From: Mycobacterium colombiense CECT 3035
GTDB lineage: Bacteria > Actinomycetota > Actinomycetes > Mycobacteriales > Mycobacteriaceae
NCBI RefSeq assembly: GCF_002105755.1
Contig: NZ_CP020821.1
Span: 5,208,001-5,272,000, forward strand
Direction: 5' to 3'
DNA length: 64,000 nt
The translations under genes were made by a program, and so were the position numbers. How positions within the stretch are numbered: position 1 is the first letter of the stretch; every line of letters begins with the position of its first letter. This document shows, piece after piece, positions 28,188-39,148 of this stretch. Below the pieces are notes generated by a model. It ran no database searches, was not told where the DNA came from, and was given only the letters and a program-made list of their open reading frames with translations.

Positions 28188-29393
28188 ATGGGGGACATCT
28201 GGCACACACCTGACATAGATCTCACGGACGGCCACTTCTACGCCAGCGGGCGCGCCCGCGAAGCGTATCGCTGGATGCGGGCGAATCAGCCGATCTACCG
28301 CGACCGCAACGGCTTAGCCGCGGCCGCTACGTACCGGGCCGTCATCGATGTCGAGCGCAACCCGCAGCTGTTTTCCAACGCCGGCGGCATCCGGCCCGCA
28401 TATCCGGCGATGCCCTACATGATCGACATGGACGATCCGGAACACCTGTTGCGGCGCAGGCTGGTCAGCGCGGCGTTCACCGGCAGGCGGATAAAGGACA
28501 AGGCGTCGTCCATCTCGAGGTTGTGCGACGAGTTGATCGACGATGTGTGCGAGGCCGGAGCTTGCGACTTCGTCCGCGACATCGCCGCACCGCTGCCGAT
28601 GGCGGTGATCGGCGACATGCTCGGGGTGCTGCCCGAGGATCGCGCGACGCTGCTGAAATGGTCCGAAGAGCTGGTGGGCGGACCGAGATCACCGGACCAG
28701 GCTTCGCTGCAGGCGGTTATGGAGGCGTTCGGCGCGTACACCTCGTTCGCCGAGGAAACCATCGCGCAGCGCCGGCGGGAACCGACCGACGACCTGTTCA
28801 GTGTGCTGGCAAACGCCGAAGTCGCCGGCCGGAGGTTGTCGGACGACGAACTGATTTTCGAGTCACTGCTGATCCTCATCGGCGGGGACGAAACCACCCG
28901 GCACACCCTCTCCGGCGGGATCGAGCAATTGCTGCGGCATCGCGACCAATGGGAGCGGCTACGACGAGACCCGAGCCTGCTGCCCCGGGCGGTCGAGGAG
29001 ATGCTGCGGTGGACCTCGCCGATCAAGAACATGTGCCGCACGCTCACTGCGGAAACCGAGTTCTACGGGGTCCGGCTCCATCGCGGCGAAAAGATCCTGC
29101 TCTTGTTCGAGGCGGCCAACTTCGACGAAGACGTTTTCGGCGACCCGGACCGTTTCCGTATCGACCGGGACCCGAACAATCACCTGGCGTTCGGTTTCGG
29201 CACGCATTTCTGCCTGGGAAACCAGTTGGCGCGGTTGGAACTTTCGCTGATGCTCGCACGGGTGCTCGACCGGCTGCCCGACCTACGGCTCGCGGGCTGC
29301 GCGGAGGTTCCGTTGCGGCCGGCCAACTTCGTCAGCGGGCCGGAGTCGATGCCGGTGATCTTTACGCCATCGGATCCCATCGGCCCGCGGTGA
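28188..29393 (+). CDS. Cytochrome P450, CYP142-like
   Basis: 401 residues from ATG 28188. P450 signatures: I-helix GGDETTRHTLSGG, K-helix EEMLRW, and the heme loop FGFGTHFCLGNQLARLE with the axial Cys. As I recall CYP142A1 (Rv3518c, cholest-4-en-3-one C26/27 hydroxylase), similarity is high along the whole protein, e.g. YRWMRANQP, LPMAVIGDMLGV and LRPANFVSGPESMPV. It is not in the cholesterol-catabolism gene cluster here, so it may be a paralogue with a sterol-like substrate. A TAGTGT hexamer (28174-28179) eight bases before the ATG suggests leaderless expression. Needs a ferredoxin partner, which is not encoded nearby. Confidence 0.9.
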   Translation: MGDIWHTPDIDLTDGHFYASGRAREAYRWMRANQPIYRDRNGLAAAATYRAVIDVERNPQLFSNAGGIRPAYPAMPYMIDMDDPEHLLRRRLVSAAFTGRRIKDKASSISRLCDELIDDVCEAGACDFVRDIAAPLPMAVIGDMLGVLPEDRATLLKWSEELVGGPRSPDQASLQAVMEAFGAYTSFAEETIAQRRREPTDDLFSVLANAEVAGRRLSDDELIFESLLILIGGDETTRHTLSGGIEQLLRHRDQWERLRRDPSLLPRAVEEMLRWTSPIKNMCRTLTAETEFYGVRLHRGEKILLLFEAANFDEDVFGDPDRFRIDRDPNNHLAFGFGTHFCLGNQLARLELSLMLARVLDRLPDLRLAGCAEVPLRPANFVSGPESMPVIFTPSDPIGPR

Positions 29394-29460
29394 TGAAAGC
29401 CCTCCGGTGGCGACCTAGCGCCCTAGCCCGCTTGTCACACCCACCCGCCACACTGGCGCG

Positions 29461-30093
29461 ATGCTCGACCTGTTCCTGCCGGCCGAATGCGGCGGCTGCG
29501 GTGCGCCCTCGACCCGCTGGTGCGACGCGTGCGCCGGCGAGCTGTCGGTGGCCGCGGACCAGCCGCATGTGGTGAACCCGCGCATCGACCCGGGCGTCCC
29601 GGTGTTCGCGCTCGGGCGTTATGCCAACGCCCGCCGGCACGCGATCCTGGCGCTCAAGGAGCGGGGCCGCGCCGATCTCGTCGACCCGCTGGCGCGCGCG
29701 CTGGCCGTCGGGGTGCACCGGCTGCTGTCGTGGGGGATCATCGACACCCCGTTGACCGTCGTGCCCGCCCCGACCCGGCGCTCGGCCGCGCGCCGGCGCG
29801 GCGGTGACCCCGTCGCCCGGCTGGCGCGCGCCGCGGTGGCGCGGCATCCGGACATCACCGTCGCGCCGGCCCTGCGGCTCAAGGCGCTGACGCGCGACTC
29901 GGTGGGCCTGGGCACCGCCGCGCGCGAGCGCAACGTCGCCGGCCAGGTGGTGCTGCGCGGCTCACCGCCGCGCACCGAAGTCATGGTCGTCGACGACATC
30001 GTCACCACTGGGGCGACAGCCCGCGAATCGGTGCGGGTCCTGCAGGCCGCCGGGGTCCGCGTCGCCGCGGTGCTGGCGATCGCCGCGGTCTGA
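29461..30093 (+). CDS. ComF-like phosphoribosyltransferase-domain protein (Rv3242c-like)
   Basis: 210 residues, ATG 29461. N-terminal zinc knuckle-like CGGCGAPSTRWCDAC and a C-terminal PRTase motif EVMVVDDIVTTGATARES (PRPP-binding loop) are the two parts of the ComF/GntX family. In competent bacteria ComF helps import DNA; the role in mycobacteria is unknown. Syntenic gene between lpqB and hpf, marking the return to the conserved backbone after the accessory block. Confidence 0.9.
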   Translation: MLDLFLPAECGGCGAPSTRWCDACAGELSVAADQPHVVNPRIDPGVPVFALGRYANARRHAILALKERGRADLVDPLARALAVGVHRLLSWGIIDTPLTVVPAPTRRSAARRRGGDPVARLARAAVARHPDITVAPALRLKALTRDSVGLGTAARERNVAGQVVLRGSPPRTEVMVVDDIVTTGATARESVRVLQAAGVRVAAVLAIAAV

Positions 30094-30403
30094 ATCGGCC
30101 GCGGCCGCGCCCGACCCATGAGCCGGCCAAGAGGTTGTGAAGAACTCGCAACAGCTCGACCAAATTAGTGGCATCGGCAGGCGAACACGAGCTAACGTCG
30201 AGAACAACGAAGAACGACTCATCGGTCTGACTCACTGGTCGCGAAATTTCCAGGTGAGACCCATCCGCGGGAAGGGGTGAGTAATCGACACCTTGCTCCG
30301 GCGGGCAGCCTGCGGCGGTAGCCAGTCTCGAACCGCTCCCACCTCGTCGGCGCATCAAGCAGCCGGGCACGCAGGGCGCGTGTGACGTGAAGAGAGAAAC
30401 GAG
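30094..30403 (+). other. Gene-free leader before hpf
   Basis: About 310 bp with no credible gene. It contains AT-richer patches (around 30130-30200) and a purine-rich GAAGAGAGAAACGAG stretch just before the hpf start that may be the ribosome-binding site. I see no convincing promoter or riboswitch signature. A long leader is reasonable for a stress-induced ribosome factor. Confidence 0.4.
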
Positions 30404-31096
30404 TTGTCACGTATGTCAAGGCTATCCGTGGATTCCGGTCAGATTCTGGACCAACCGCCCGTCACCGACGGGCAAGCCCCACCGACAACCACCGCCGACG
30501 TTGTGTTCAAGGGCCGCAACGTAGAGATCCCCGATCATTACCGTCTGTACGTCTCGCAAAAACTCGCCCGCCTCGAGCGGTTCGATCGCTCCATCTACCT
30601 CTTCGACGTCGAGCTCAAGCACGCGCCCAACCGGCGTCAGCGCAAATCCTGTCAGCGCGTGGAGATCACCGCCCGCGGCCGCGGCCCGGTGACACGCGCG
30701 GAGGCATGCGCCAACAGTTTTTATGCCGCGTTCGAATCCGCGGTCGACAAGCTGGAGAACCGGCTGCGCCGCGTCAAGGACCGCCGCAAGGTTCACTACG
30801 GGGACAAGACGCCCGTGTCACTGGCCGCCGCCACCGCGGTGCCGCCGCCCGCGCCGTCGGGCACCGCGGCGCAGGCGCCGTCGGCCGAGCACGACGGCAC
30901 CGAGTCCGACCACGAGCCCGGACGGATCGTGCGGACCAAGGAGCACCCGGCCACGCCGATGACGGTCGACGACGCGCTCTACGAGATGGAGCTCGTCGGG
31001 CACGACTTCTTCTTGTTCCACGACAAGCAGACCGAACGGCCCTGCGTGGTCTACCGACGGCACGCCTACGACTACGGCTTGATCCGACTGGGCTGA
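30404..31096 (+). CDS. hpf: Ribosome hibernation-promoting factor, long form
   Basis: Binds the 30S decoding region in stationary phase or hypoxia and promotes inactive ribosome states. 230 residues, long-HPF type: N-terminal HPF/YfiA domain (about 31-130, e.g. FKGRNVEIPDHYRLYV and a basic helix RLRRVKDRRKVHYGD), a Pro/Ala linker, and the C-terminal dimerisation domain (about 170-230, DDALYEMELVGHDFFLFHDK). The start is TTG 30404 or ATG 30413. Upstream of secA1 as in M. tuberculosis (Rv3241c). Confidence 0.93.
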   Translation: MSRMSRLSVDSGQILDQPPVTDGQAPPTTTADVVFKGRNVEIPDHYRLYVSQKLARLERFDRSIYLFDVELKHAPNRRQRKSCQRVEITARGRGPVTRAEACANSFYAAFESAVDKLENRLRRVKDRRKVHYGDKTPVSLAAATAVPPPAPSGTAAQAPSAEHDGTESDHEPGRIVRTKEHPATPMTVDDALYEMELVGHDFFLFHDKQTERPCVVYRRHAYDYGLIRLG

Positions 31097-31243
31097 TCAG
31101 GCTCTCCTGGGTTTTAAGGCGGCGACCCGCCGCGCCCGGCAGCGCCGCGCTTGCGATCGCCGCAGGTTCGGCGGCCGTTGGGGCGTCGTCGCCTACCATG
31201 GGAGTCGCTCATTCGAAGACTCCTACCAACAGGGGACATAGCT

Positions 31244-34071
<2,828 letters not shown>

Positions 34072-34088
34072 GCGGGCCCGCCTCCACT

Positions 34089-34147
34089 CGAGTGTGCGGC
34101 AGGCCGCACGCTCGGCACCCAAGGTGCGGCTGGCCGCACACTCGGCG
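34089..34147. repeat. Two GC-rich hairpins of a dispersed repeat, downstream of secA1
   Basis: Hairpin 1 pairs GAGTGTGCGGC (34090-34100) with GCCGCACGCTC (34103-34113) across a 2-base loop. Hairpin 2 pairs GTGCGGC (34124-34130) with GCCGCAC (34133-34139). The second ends in GCCGCACACTCGGCG, identical to the core of the tandem repeat at 2715-2774. They probably terminate the secA1 transcript. Confidence 0.65.
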
Positions 34148-34271
34148 GGCGCGGCACGCGATTTGAGGCATCCGCCGGCTCGGGCCATTTCGAGGCGTTC
34201 GACGCGCGGCGGCACCAGGCGGTGCGGCGCACTGTCCCGATCGGGTGACCTACGCCGATTAGCTGGGCACA

Positions 34272-35843
34272 ATGAACCTCATGTCGGAGACCGAATTACC
34301 GACCCGCGCGGAGTTGCTGGCTGCGCTGTCGGTGGCGATCGACCTCGGTCTGGGCCAGCCCGCCGAGCACATGCTCCGGGCGGCGCTGATCGCGACCAGG
34401 CTGGCCGACCGGCTCGGTCTGGACGCCGACGAGCGCGACTGCGTCTACTACACGACCCTGATCATGTGGATCGGCTGCCACGCGGACTCCCACGAATACG
34501 CGCGGTGGTTCGGCGACGACATCGCGGTGCGTCATGACTCGTATCTGGTCGACTGGTCCGGGATTCCCTACCTGCGCTTCCTGGCGAGCAACGTGGGGCG
34601 CGGCCAGCCGCTGGCGCACCGGATCAGCCTGATGGCGACGCTGTTCGCCGACGCGCGGGGCAACATCTCCCGGCTGATTCATTCGCACTGCGCGTCCGCG
34701 GCCCTGCTGGCCGACCGAATGGGCTTGGGCCCCAACGTGCAGGCCGCGCTCGCGTTCGCGTTCGAGCGCTACGACGGCGGCGGTCTGCCCGCCGGCGCCC
34801 GGGGCGACGCCATCCCGATCCAGATGCGCATCGCCCAGCTCGCCGACATGGTCGAGGTGCACCACCGCACCTACGGCGTCGCCGGGGCCGTCGCCATGGT
34901 CGGCGCCCGGCGCGGCGGGCAGTTCGACCCCCTGATAGCCGATGCCTTCGTCCGCGACGCCGACGCGATCCTGGCCGGCCCGCCGGCCGGCGATGCGTGG
35001 GCGGCCGCGCTGCGCGAGGCGCCCGATCGCCGGCAGCGCCTCGACGATCGGTCCCTGGACGCATTGCTCGTCGCGTTGGGCGACTTCGTCGACCTGAAAT
35101 GTCCTTTCACGCTTGGGCATTCGCGCGCGGTGGCCCGACTCGCCGGAGAGGCCGCGCTGGCCGCGGGCCTCGGGCCCGACGCGGTCGCGCTGACCCGGCG
35201 CGCCGGCCATGTCCACGATCTGGGCCGCATCGGGGTGTCGAATCGGATCTGGTCGCGGCAAGGGCCGCTGAGCGCGTCGGAGTTCGAGCGGGTGCGCCTG
35301 CATCCGTATCTGACCGTGCGCATCCTCAACCAGGTGCCGGGCCTGGCGCGGCTGGCCGAGGTCGCCGGCAATCACCACGAATGCGTCGACGGGTCGGGAT
35401 ATCCGCGCGGCCTGGCCGGGGCGGCGCTGGGCCTGCCGGATCGCATCCTGGCCGCCGCCGTCTGCTACCAATCCGCCTGCGAGCCCAGGCCGTATCGCGA
35501 ACGCATGACGCAAGCGGCGGCCGCGCGCCGGCTGCGCGGGCGGGCGCAGGCGGGTGAGCTCGAATCGGTCGCCGTCGAGGCGGTGCTGCACGCGGCGGGA
35601 CGGTCCGCGCAGCGGCCGGTCCCGCGACCGGACGGGCTCACCCCCCGCGAGATCGAGGTGCTGTGCCTGGTCGCGCGCGGCGCGTCCAACAGGGAGATCG
35701 CCGCGGCGCTGGTGATCAGCGAGAAAACGGCCCGCAACCACGTCGAGCGCACCTACGCCAAGATCGGCGTCTCGAACCGCATCGGCGCCAGCATGTACGC
35801 CCTGCAACACGGGCTGGTGCTCACGGGAACGGCGGAACAATAA
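34272..35843 (+). CDS. HD-GYP-like domain protein with C-terminal LuxR HTH
   Basis: 523 residues. The protein has an N-terminal degenerate HD region ([27 protein letters not shown]), a second HD-GYP-like region ([37 protein letters not shown]) and a C-terminal LuxR-type HTH ([31 protein letters not shown]). HD-GYP proteins hydrolyse cyclic dinucleotides; fused directly to a DNA-binding domain, this may sense or degrade a nucleotide and switch transcription. M. tuberculosis has a different gene (a transporter) at this place, as I recall. No adjacent target is evident. Confidence 0.85.
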   Translation: MNLMSETELPTRAELLAALSVAIDLGLGQPAEHMLRAALIATRLADRLGLDADERDCVYYTTLIMWIGCHADSHEYARWFGDDIAVRHDSYLVDWSGIPYLRFLASNVGRGQPLAHRISLMATLFADARGNISRLIHSHCASAALLADRMGLGPNVQAALAFAFERYDGGGLPAGARGDAIPIQMRIAQLADMVEVHHRTYGVAGAVAMVGARRGGQFDPLIADAFVRDADAILAGPPAGDAWAAALREAPDRRQRLDDRSLDALLVALGDFVDLKCPFTLGHSRAVARLAGEAALAAGLGPDAVALTRRAGHVHDLGRIGVSNRIWSRQGPLSASEFERVRLHPYLTVRILNQVPGLARLAEVAGNHHECVDGSGYPRGLAGAALGLPDRILAAAVCYQSACEPRPYRERMTQAAAARRLRGRAQAGELESVAVEAVLHAAGRSAQRPVPRPDGLTPREIEVLCLVARGASNREIAAALVISEKTARNHVERTYAKIGVSNRIGASMYALQHGLVLTGTAEQ

Positions 35844-35905
35844 CGCCGGAACAATGAGGCAATCGCCCCATGTTCTTCGGGGTCGATCAGGCGCACAATC
35901 AGCTA

Positions 35906-36673
35906 ATGAAGCGTTACCTGACGGTTGGCTACGGCGCGGCCGCTTATCTGCTCTTTCTTGCCGTATTTCTGTACCTTGTCGCCTTCCTCGGCAACTTCTG
36001 GGTGCCACGAACGGTCGATCACGGGCTGTCGGCGCCCATCGGCGAGGCGGTGTTGGTCAACATGGTGCTGCTGGGCCTGTTCGGCCTGCAGCACAGCGTC
36101 ATGGCGCGCCCCGGGTTCAAGGCGTGGTGGACGCGGGCGGTGCCGCCGTCGATCGAGCGCAGCACCTACGTGATGCTGTCCAACGCCGTGCTGGTGCTGC
36201 TGTATTGGCAATGGCGAACGATGCCGGCGGTCATCTGGCAGGTTGAACTACCCGCCGGGCGCCTGGTGTTGTGGACGCTGTTCTGGCTCGGCTGGGCGAT
36301 CGCCCTGGCGTCGACGTTCATGATCAACCACTTCGACCTGTTCGGGCTCCGGCAGGTGTATCTGGCGTGGCGCGGAAAACCCTACACGCACATAGCTTTT
36401 CACATTCGGATGTTCTACCGGCTGGTGCGCCACCCGCTGATGCTCGGTTTCGTCATCGCCTTCTGGGCGGCCCCCACCATGACGGCCGGGCATCTGCTGT
36501 TCTCCGTCGCCATGACGGGCTACATCCTGGTCGCCACCCGGATCGAGGAGCACGACCTGGTGGAGGCCCTGGGCGACGACTATGTCAACTACCGGCGCGA
36601 GGTGCCGAGGTTGCTGCCGCTGGGACGCCGGCCGCGCGGCGGCCCCAGCCGACCGGCGGGCGCCCCGGGCTGA
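35906..36673 (+). CDS. mddA: Methanethiol S-methyltransferase MddA
   Basis: Membrane enzyme of the isoprenylcysteine methyltransferase-like (NnrU) superfamily that methylates methanethiol to dimethyl sulfide with SAM. 255 residues from ATG 35906. About five to six membrane helices; the C-terminal catalytic part has RLVRHPLMLGFVIAFWAAP and ATRIEEHDLVEALGDDYVNYRREVPRLLP, typical of this group. M. tuberculosis Rv3238c is annotated as MddA. The longer in-frame start at 35870 is less likely. It lies 62 bp after the HD-LuxR gene. Confidence 0.85.
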   Translation: MKRYLTVGYGAAAYLLFLAVFLYLVAFLGNFWVPRTVDHGLSAPIGEAVLVNMVLLGLFGLQHSVMARPGFKAWWTRAVPPSIERSTYVMLSNAVLVLLYWQWRTMPAVIWQVELPAGRLVLWTLFWLGWAIALASTFMINHFDLFGLRQVYLAWRGKPYTHIAFHIRMFYRLVRHPLMLGFVIAFWAAPTMTAGHLLFSVAMTGYILVATRIEEHDLVEALGDDYVNYRREVPRLLPLGRRPRGGPSRPAGAPG

Positions 36674-36730
36674 CGGATTTTGCCGCCATCCGCTTACGGC
36701 GGCCCCCGTCGACCTGTCAGGATTGACGGT

Positions 36731-37213
36731 ATGGATGTCAAGGAGGTGTTGCTCCCCGGGGTCGGCCTTCGCTACGAATTCACCGATCACAAGGGCGACC
36801 GCATCGGCATCATTGCGCGGCGCAGCGGCGATTTCGACGTCGTCGTGTATGCCCGCGAAGATCCGGACGAGGCGCGGCCGCTGCTGCATCTCAGCGACCA
36901 GGAGGCTGAGGCCGTGGCCCAGATCCTGGGGGCGCCGCGGATCGCCGAGCGGTTCACCGAGTTGGCCCGCGAGATACCCGGGCTGGAGACGGGCCAGGTG
37001 CACATCCTGGCCGGCAGCCCCTTCGTGGATCACCCGCTGGGCGACACCCGGGCGCGCACCCGCACCGGCGCGTCCATCGTGGCGATCGTGCGCAACGAGC
37101 AAGTGCTCGCCTCGCCCGGGCCCGCCGAGATGCTGCACGTCGAAGACGTTCTGATCGTGATCGGCACCGAAGACGGCATCGCGGGCGTCGAGAAGATTAT
37201 CGACAAAGGCTGA
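36731..37213 (+). CDS. TrkA-C (RCK-C) domain regulator of the adjacent antiporter
   Basis: 160 residues from ATG 36731, Rv3237c-like. The C-terminal half (GQVHILAGSPFVDHPLGDTRARTRTGASIVAIVR and onward) is a TrkA-C domain that binds small ligands and gates K+ transport; it resembles KhtT of the KhtTU antiporter. It is followed 4 bp later by a CPA2 antiporter gene. Together they likely form a K+(or Na+)/H+ efflux system. Confidence 0.88.
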   Translation: MDVKEVLLPGVGLRYEFTDHKGDRIGIIARRSGDFDVVVYAREDPDEARPLLHLSDQEAEAVAQILGAPRIAERFTELAREIPGLETGQVHILAGSPFVDHPLGDTRARTRTGASIVAIVRNEQVLASPGPAEMLHVEDVLIVIGTEDGIAGVEKIIDKG

Positions 37214-37217
37214 ACCG

Positions 37218-38375
37218 GTGCAGATTTCGGGGACGCTGCTTTTGCAACTCGGCGCCCTCCTGGCCACTCTTGCCGTATTGGGCGCCGCCGCAAGGCGATT
37301 CGCGTTGTCGCCCATCCCCGTGTACCTGTTGGCGGGCCTGGCCCTGGGCAACGGCGGCATCCTGCCGGTGGCCGCCGGCGGCCAGTTCATCACCACCAGC
37401 GCACCCATCGGCGTCGTGCTGCTGTTGCTGACCCTGGGCTGCGAGTTCTCGGTGGCCGAATTCTCTTCCAGCATGCGCCACCACCTGCCGTCGGCGGCCG
37501 TCGACATCGTCCTCAACGCGGCGCCCGGGGCGATCGCCGGCCTGCTACTGGGACTGGACGGCGTGGCCGTCCTGTGCCTGGCCGGCGTCACCTACATCTC
37601 CTCCTCGGGCGTCATCGCGCGGCTGCTGGAGGACCTGCAGCGGCTCGGTAACCGGGAGACGCCGGCGGTGCTGTCGGTGCTGGTGCTCGAAGATTTTGCG
37701 ATGGCGGCCTACCTGCCGCTGTTCGCGGTCCTGGCATCGGGCGGCGGCTGGCTGCACGCCATCGGGGGCATGGCCGTGGCGGTCGGCGCTCTGGTCGCGG
37801 CGTTCGCCGCGTCCTACCGGTGGGGTCACCACGTCGAGCGGCTGGTGCAACACCCCGACTCCGAACAGCTGATGCTGCGGGTAATGGGCATCACCCTGAT
37901 CGTGGCGGCGATGGCCGAGTCCCTGCACGCATCGGCCGCGGTCGGCGCCTTCCTGGTGGGCCTGACCCTGACCGGCGAGACGGCCGAGCGGGCCCGTCAG
38001 GTGCTGAGCCCGTTGCGAGACCTGTTCGCCGCCATCTTCTTCCTGGCGATCGGCTATTCGGTGGACCCGCACGAGCTGGTGCCGATGCTTCCGGCGGCGC
38101 TGATCCTGGCCGCGGTCACCGCGGCCACCAAGGTGGCCACCGGGATCTTCGCCGCGCGCCATGACGGGGTGGCGCGGCGCGGGCAGCTGCGCGCGGGCAC
38201 CGCGCTGATCGCCCGCGGCGAGTTCTCGTTGATCATCATCGGGCTCGCCGGCAAGTCGCTGCCCGCGGTCGCGGCGCTGGCGACGTCCTACGTGTTCATC
38301 ATGGCGATCGCGGGGCCCATCCTCACCCGCTACACCGGAGGCCCGCGACCGGCCGGCGCCGCGCCGGCGGCCTGA
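37218..38375 (+). CDS. CPA2-family cation/proton antiporter (KefB/KhtU-like)
   Basis: 385 residues, GTG 37218. Ten to twelve membrane helices typical of CPA2 (start LLQLGALLATLAVLGAAARRF; later ESLHASAAVGAFLVGLTLTG and FLAIGYSVDPHELV). There is no C-terminal RCK-N domain, which is supplied in trans by the TrkA-C protein encoded just upstream. Homologue of Rv3236c. Probable role: cation efflux during osmotic, pH or electrophile stress. Confidence 0.9.
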   Translation: MQISGTLLLQLGALLATLAVLGAAARRFALSPIPVYLLAGLALGNGGILPVAAGGQFITTSAPIGVVLLLLTLGCEFSVAEFSSSMRHHLPSAAVDIVLNAAPGAIAGLLLGLDGVAVLCLAGVTYISSSGVIARLLEDLQRLGNRETPAVLSVLVLEDFAMAAYLPLFAVLASGGGWLHAIGGMAVAVGALVAAFAASYRWGHHVERLVQHPDSEQLMLRVMGITLIVAAMAESLHASAAVGAFLVGLTLTGETAERARQVLSPLRDLFAAIFFLAIGYSVDPHELVPMLPAALILAAVTAATKVATGIFAARHDGVARRGQLRAGTALIARGEFSLIIIGLAGKSLPAVAALATSYVFIMAIAGPILTRYTGGPRPAGAAPAA

Positions 38376-38385
38376 CCGGCCGCGG

Positions 38386-38946
38386 TCACCCGATGTGCAG
38401 GGCCACCACCATCCAGCGGGTTGCGCCCGCGGCGTCGACCTGCTCGACCCGGCAGGCGATGGCGTGGATCCGGTTCCCGCGGCTGTAGGAACCGAACACC
38501 TCGGCCGCCGAGTCCGGGTCGCGGTGACCGGCCGCCTGTAGCCGCATGCGGCGCAACACGGCGGCGCCGCGGTGGCCGCCCGCGGCCGAACGGCCAACCG
38601 CGGCCACCGAATCCACCAGGCTGGGCGCCAGCAGCGGAGTCAACTGGGCGGCGGGCCGGCGGCGGTCGATGACCTCCAGCACCCGGCGCAGCGCGGCGTC
38701 GGCGAAGACGGCGGCCTGACGCAGCCGCGGGGACATGACCGCGCCGGGACCCGGTTCCGGAGTCCTGCTGGGCTGCCCGGTGTAGGACCGCGGCGGCGCG
38801 TGGCCGCCGCGGCGGCGCAACGTCGGTCGCGCGGATTGCCGGCACTGCGCGGCGGGGTGCGGCACGTCGTGCGTTGGCGGCTCGTAGTCGACGACCGGTA
38901 CGACGGTGAAAGCGTCAGGTGGATTCGCAACAGGGCTAGGGTTCAA
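38386..38946 (-). CDS. Rv3235-family protein (DUF6459)
   Basis: About 186 residues from TTG 38946, which has GGAGAG at 6 bases; an upstream TTG 38979 would add 11 residues. The N-terminal half is Pro/Arg-rich and disordered, containing VVPVVDYEPPTHD. The C-terminal domain (about 85-186, ending GATRWMVVALHIG) is the conserved actinobacterial Rv3235 domain, usually encoded near secA. Possible SecA-associated factor; function unproven. Convergent with the antiporter. Confidence 0.82.
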   Translation of the reverse strand: MNPSPVANPPDAFTVVPVVDYEPPTHDVPHPAAQCRQSARPTLRRRGGHAPPRSYTGQPSRTPEPGPGAVMSPRLRQAAVFADAALRRVLEVIDRRRPAAQLTPLLAPSLVDSVAAVGRSAAGGHRGAAVLRRMRLQAAGHRDPDSAAEVFGSYSRGNRIHAIACRVEQVDAAGATRWMVVALHIG

Positions 38947-39148
38947 CGCGCACTCTCCAACTCTCGGCCGGACCTTCAAGCCTGCTGGAGAGGGGCAGAC
39001 GGTGGTTAGTCAGTGGTCATCATGGCACAACTCGGCCGCGCGCGTACCCACGCTGACTGGTGCACGGCGGCACGGTTACCGTGGGCGGGACATGGGTCCC
39101 CGGGGGCCCGAGGGCACGGGCAGGAACTGACCAGGAGGACTGCGCCGC

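Noticed and set aside
30094..30403. Riboswitch before hpf
   Set aside because: I could not find a conserved core of any riboswitch class or a clear expression platform.
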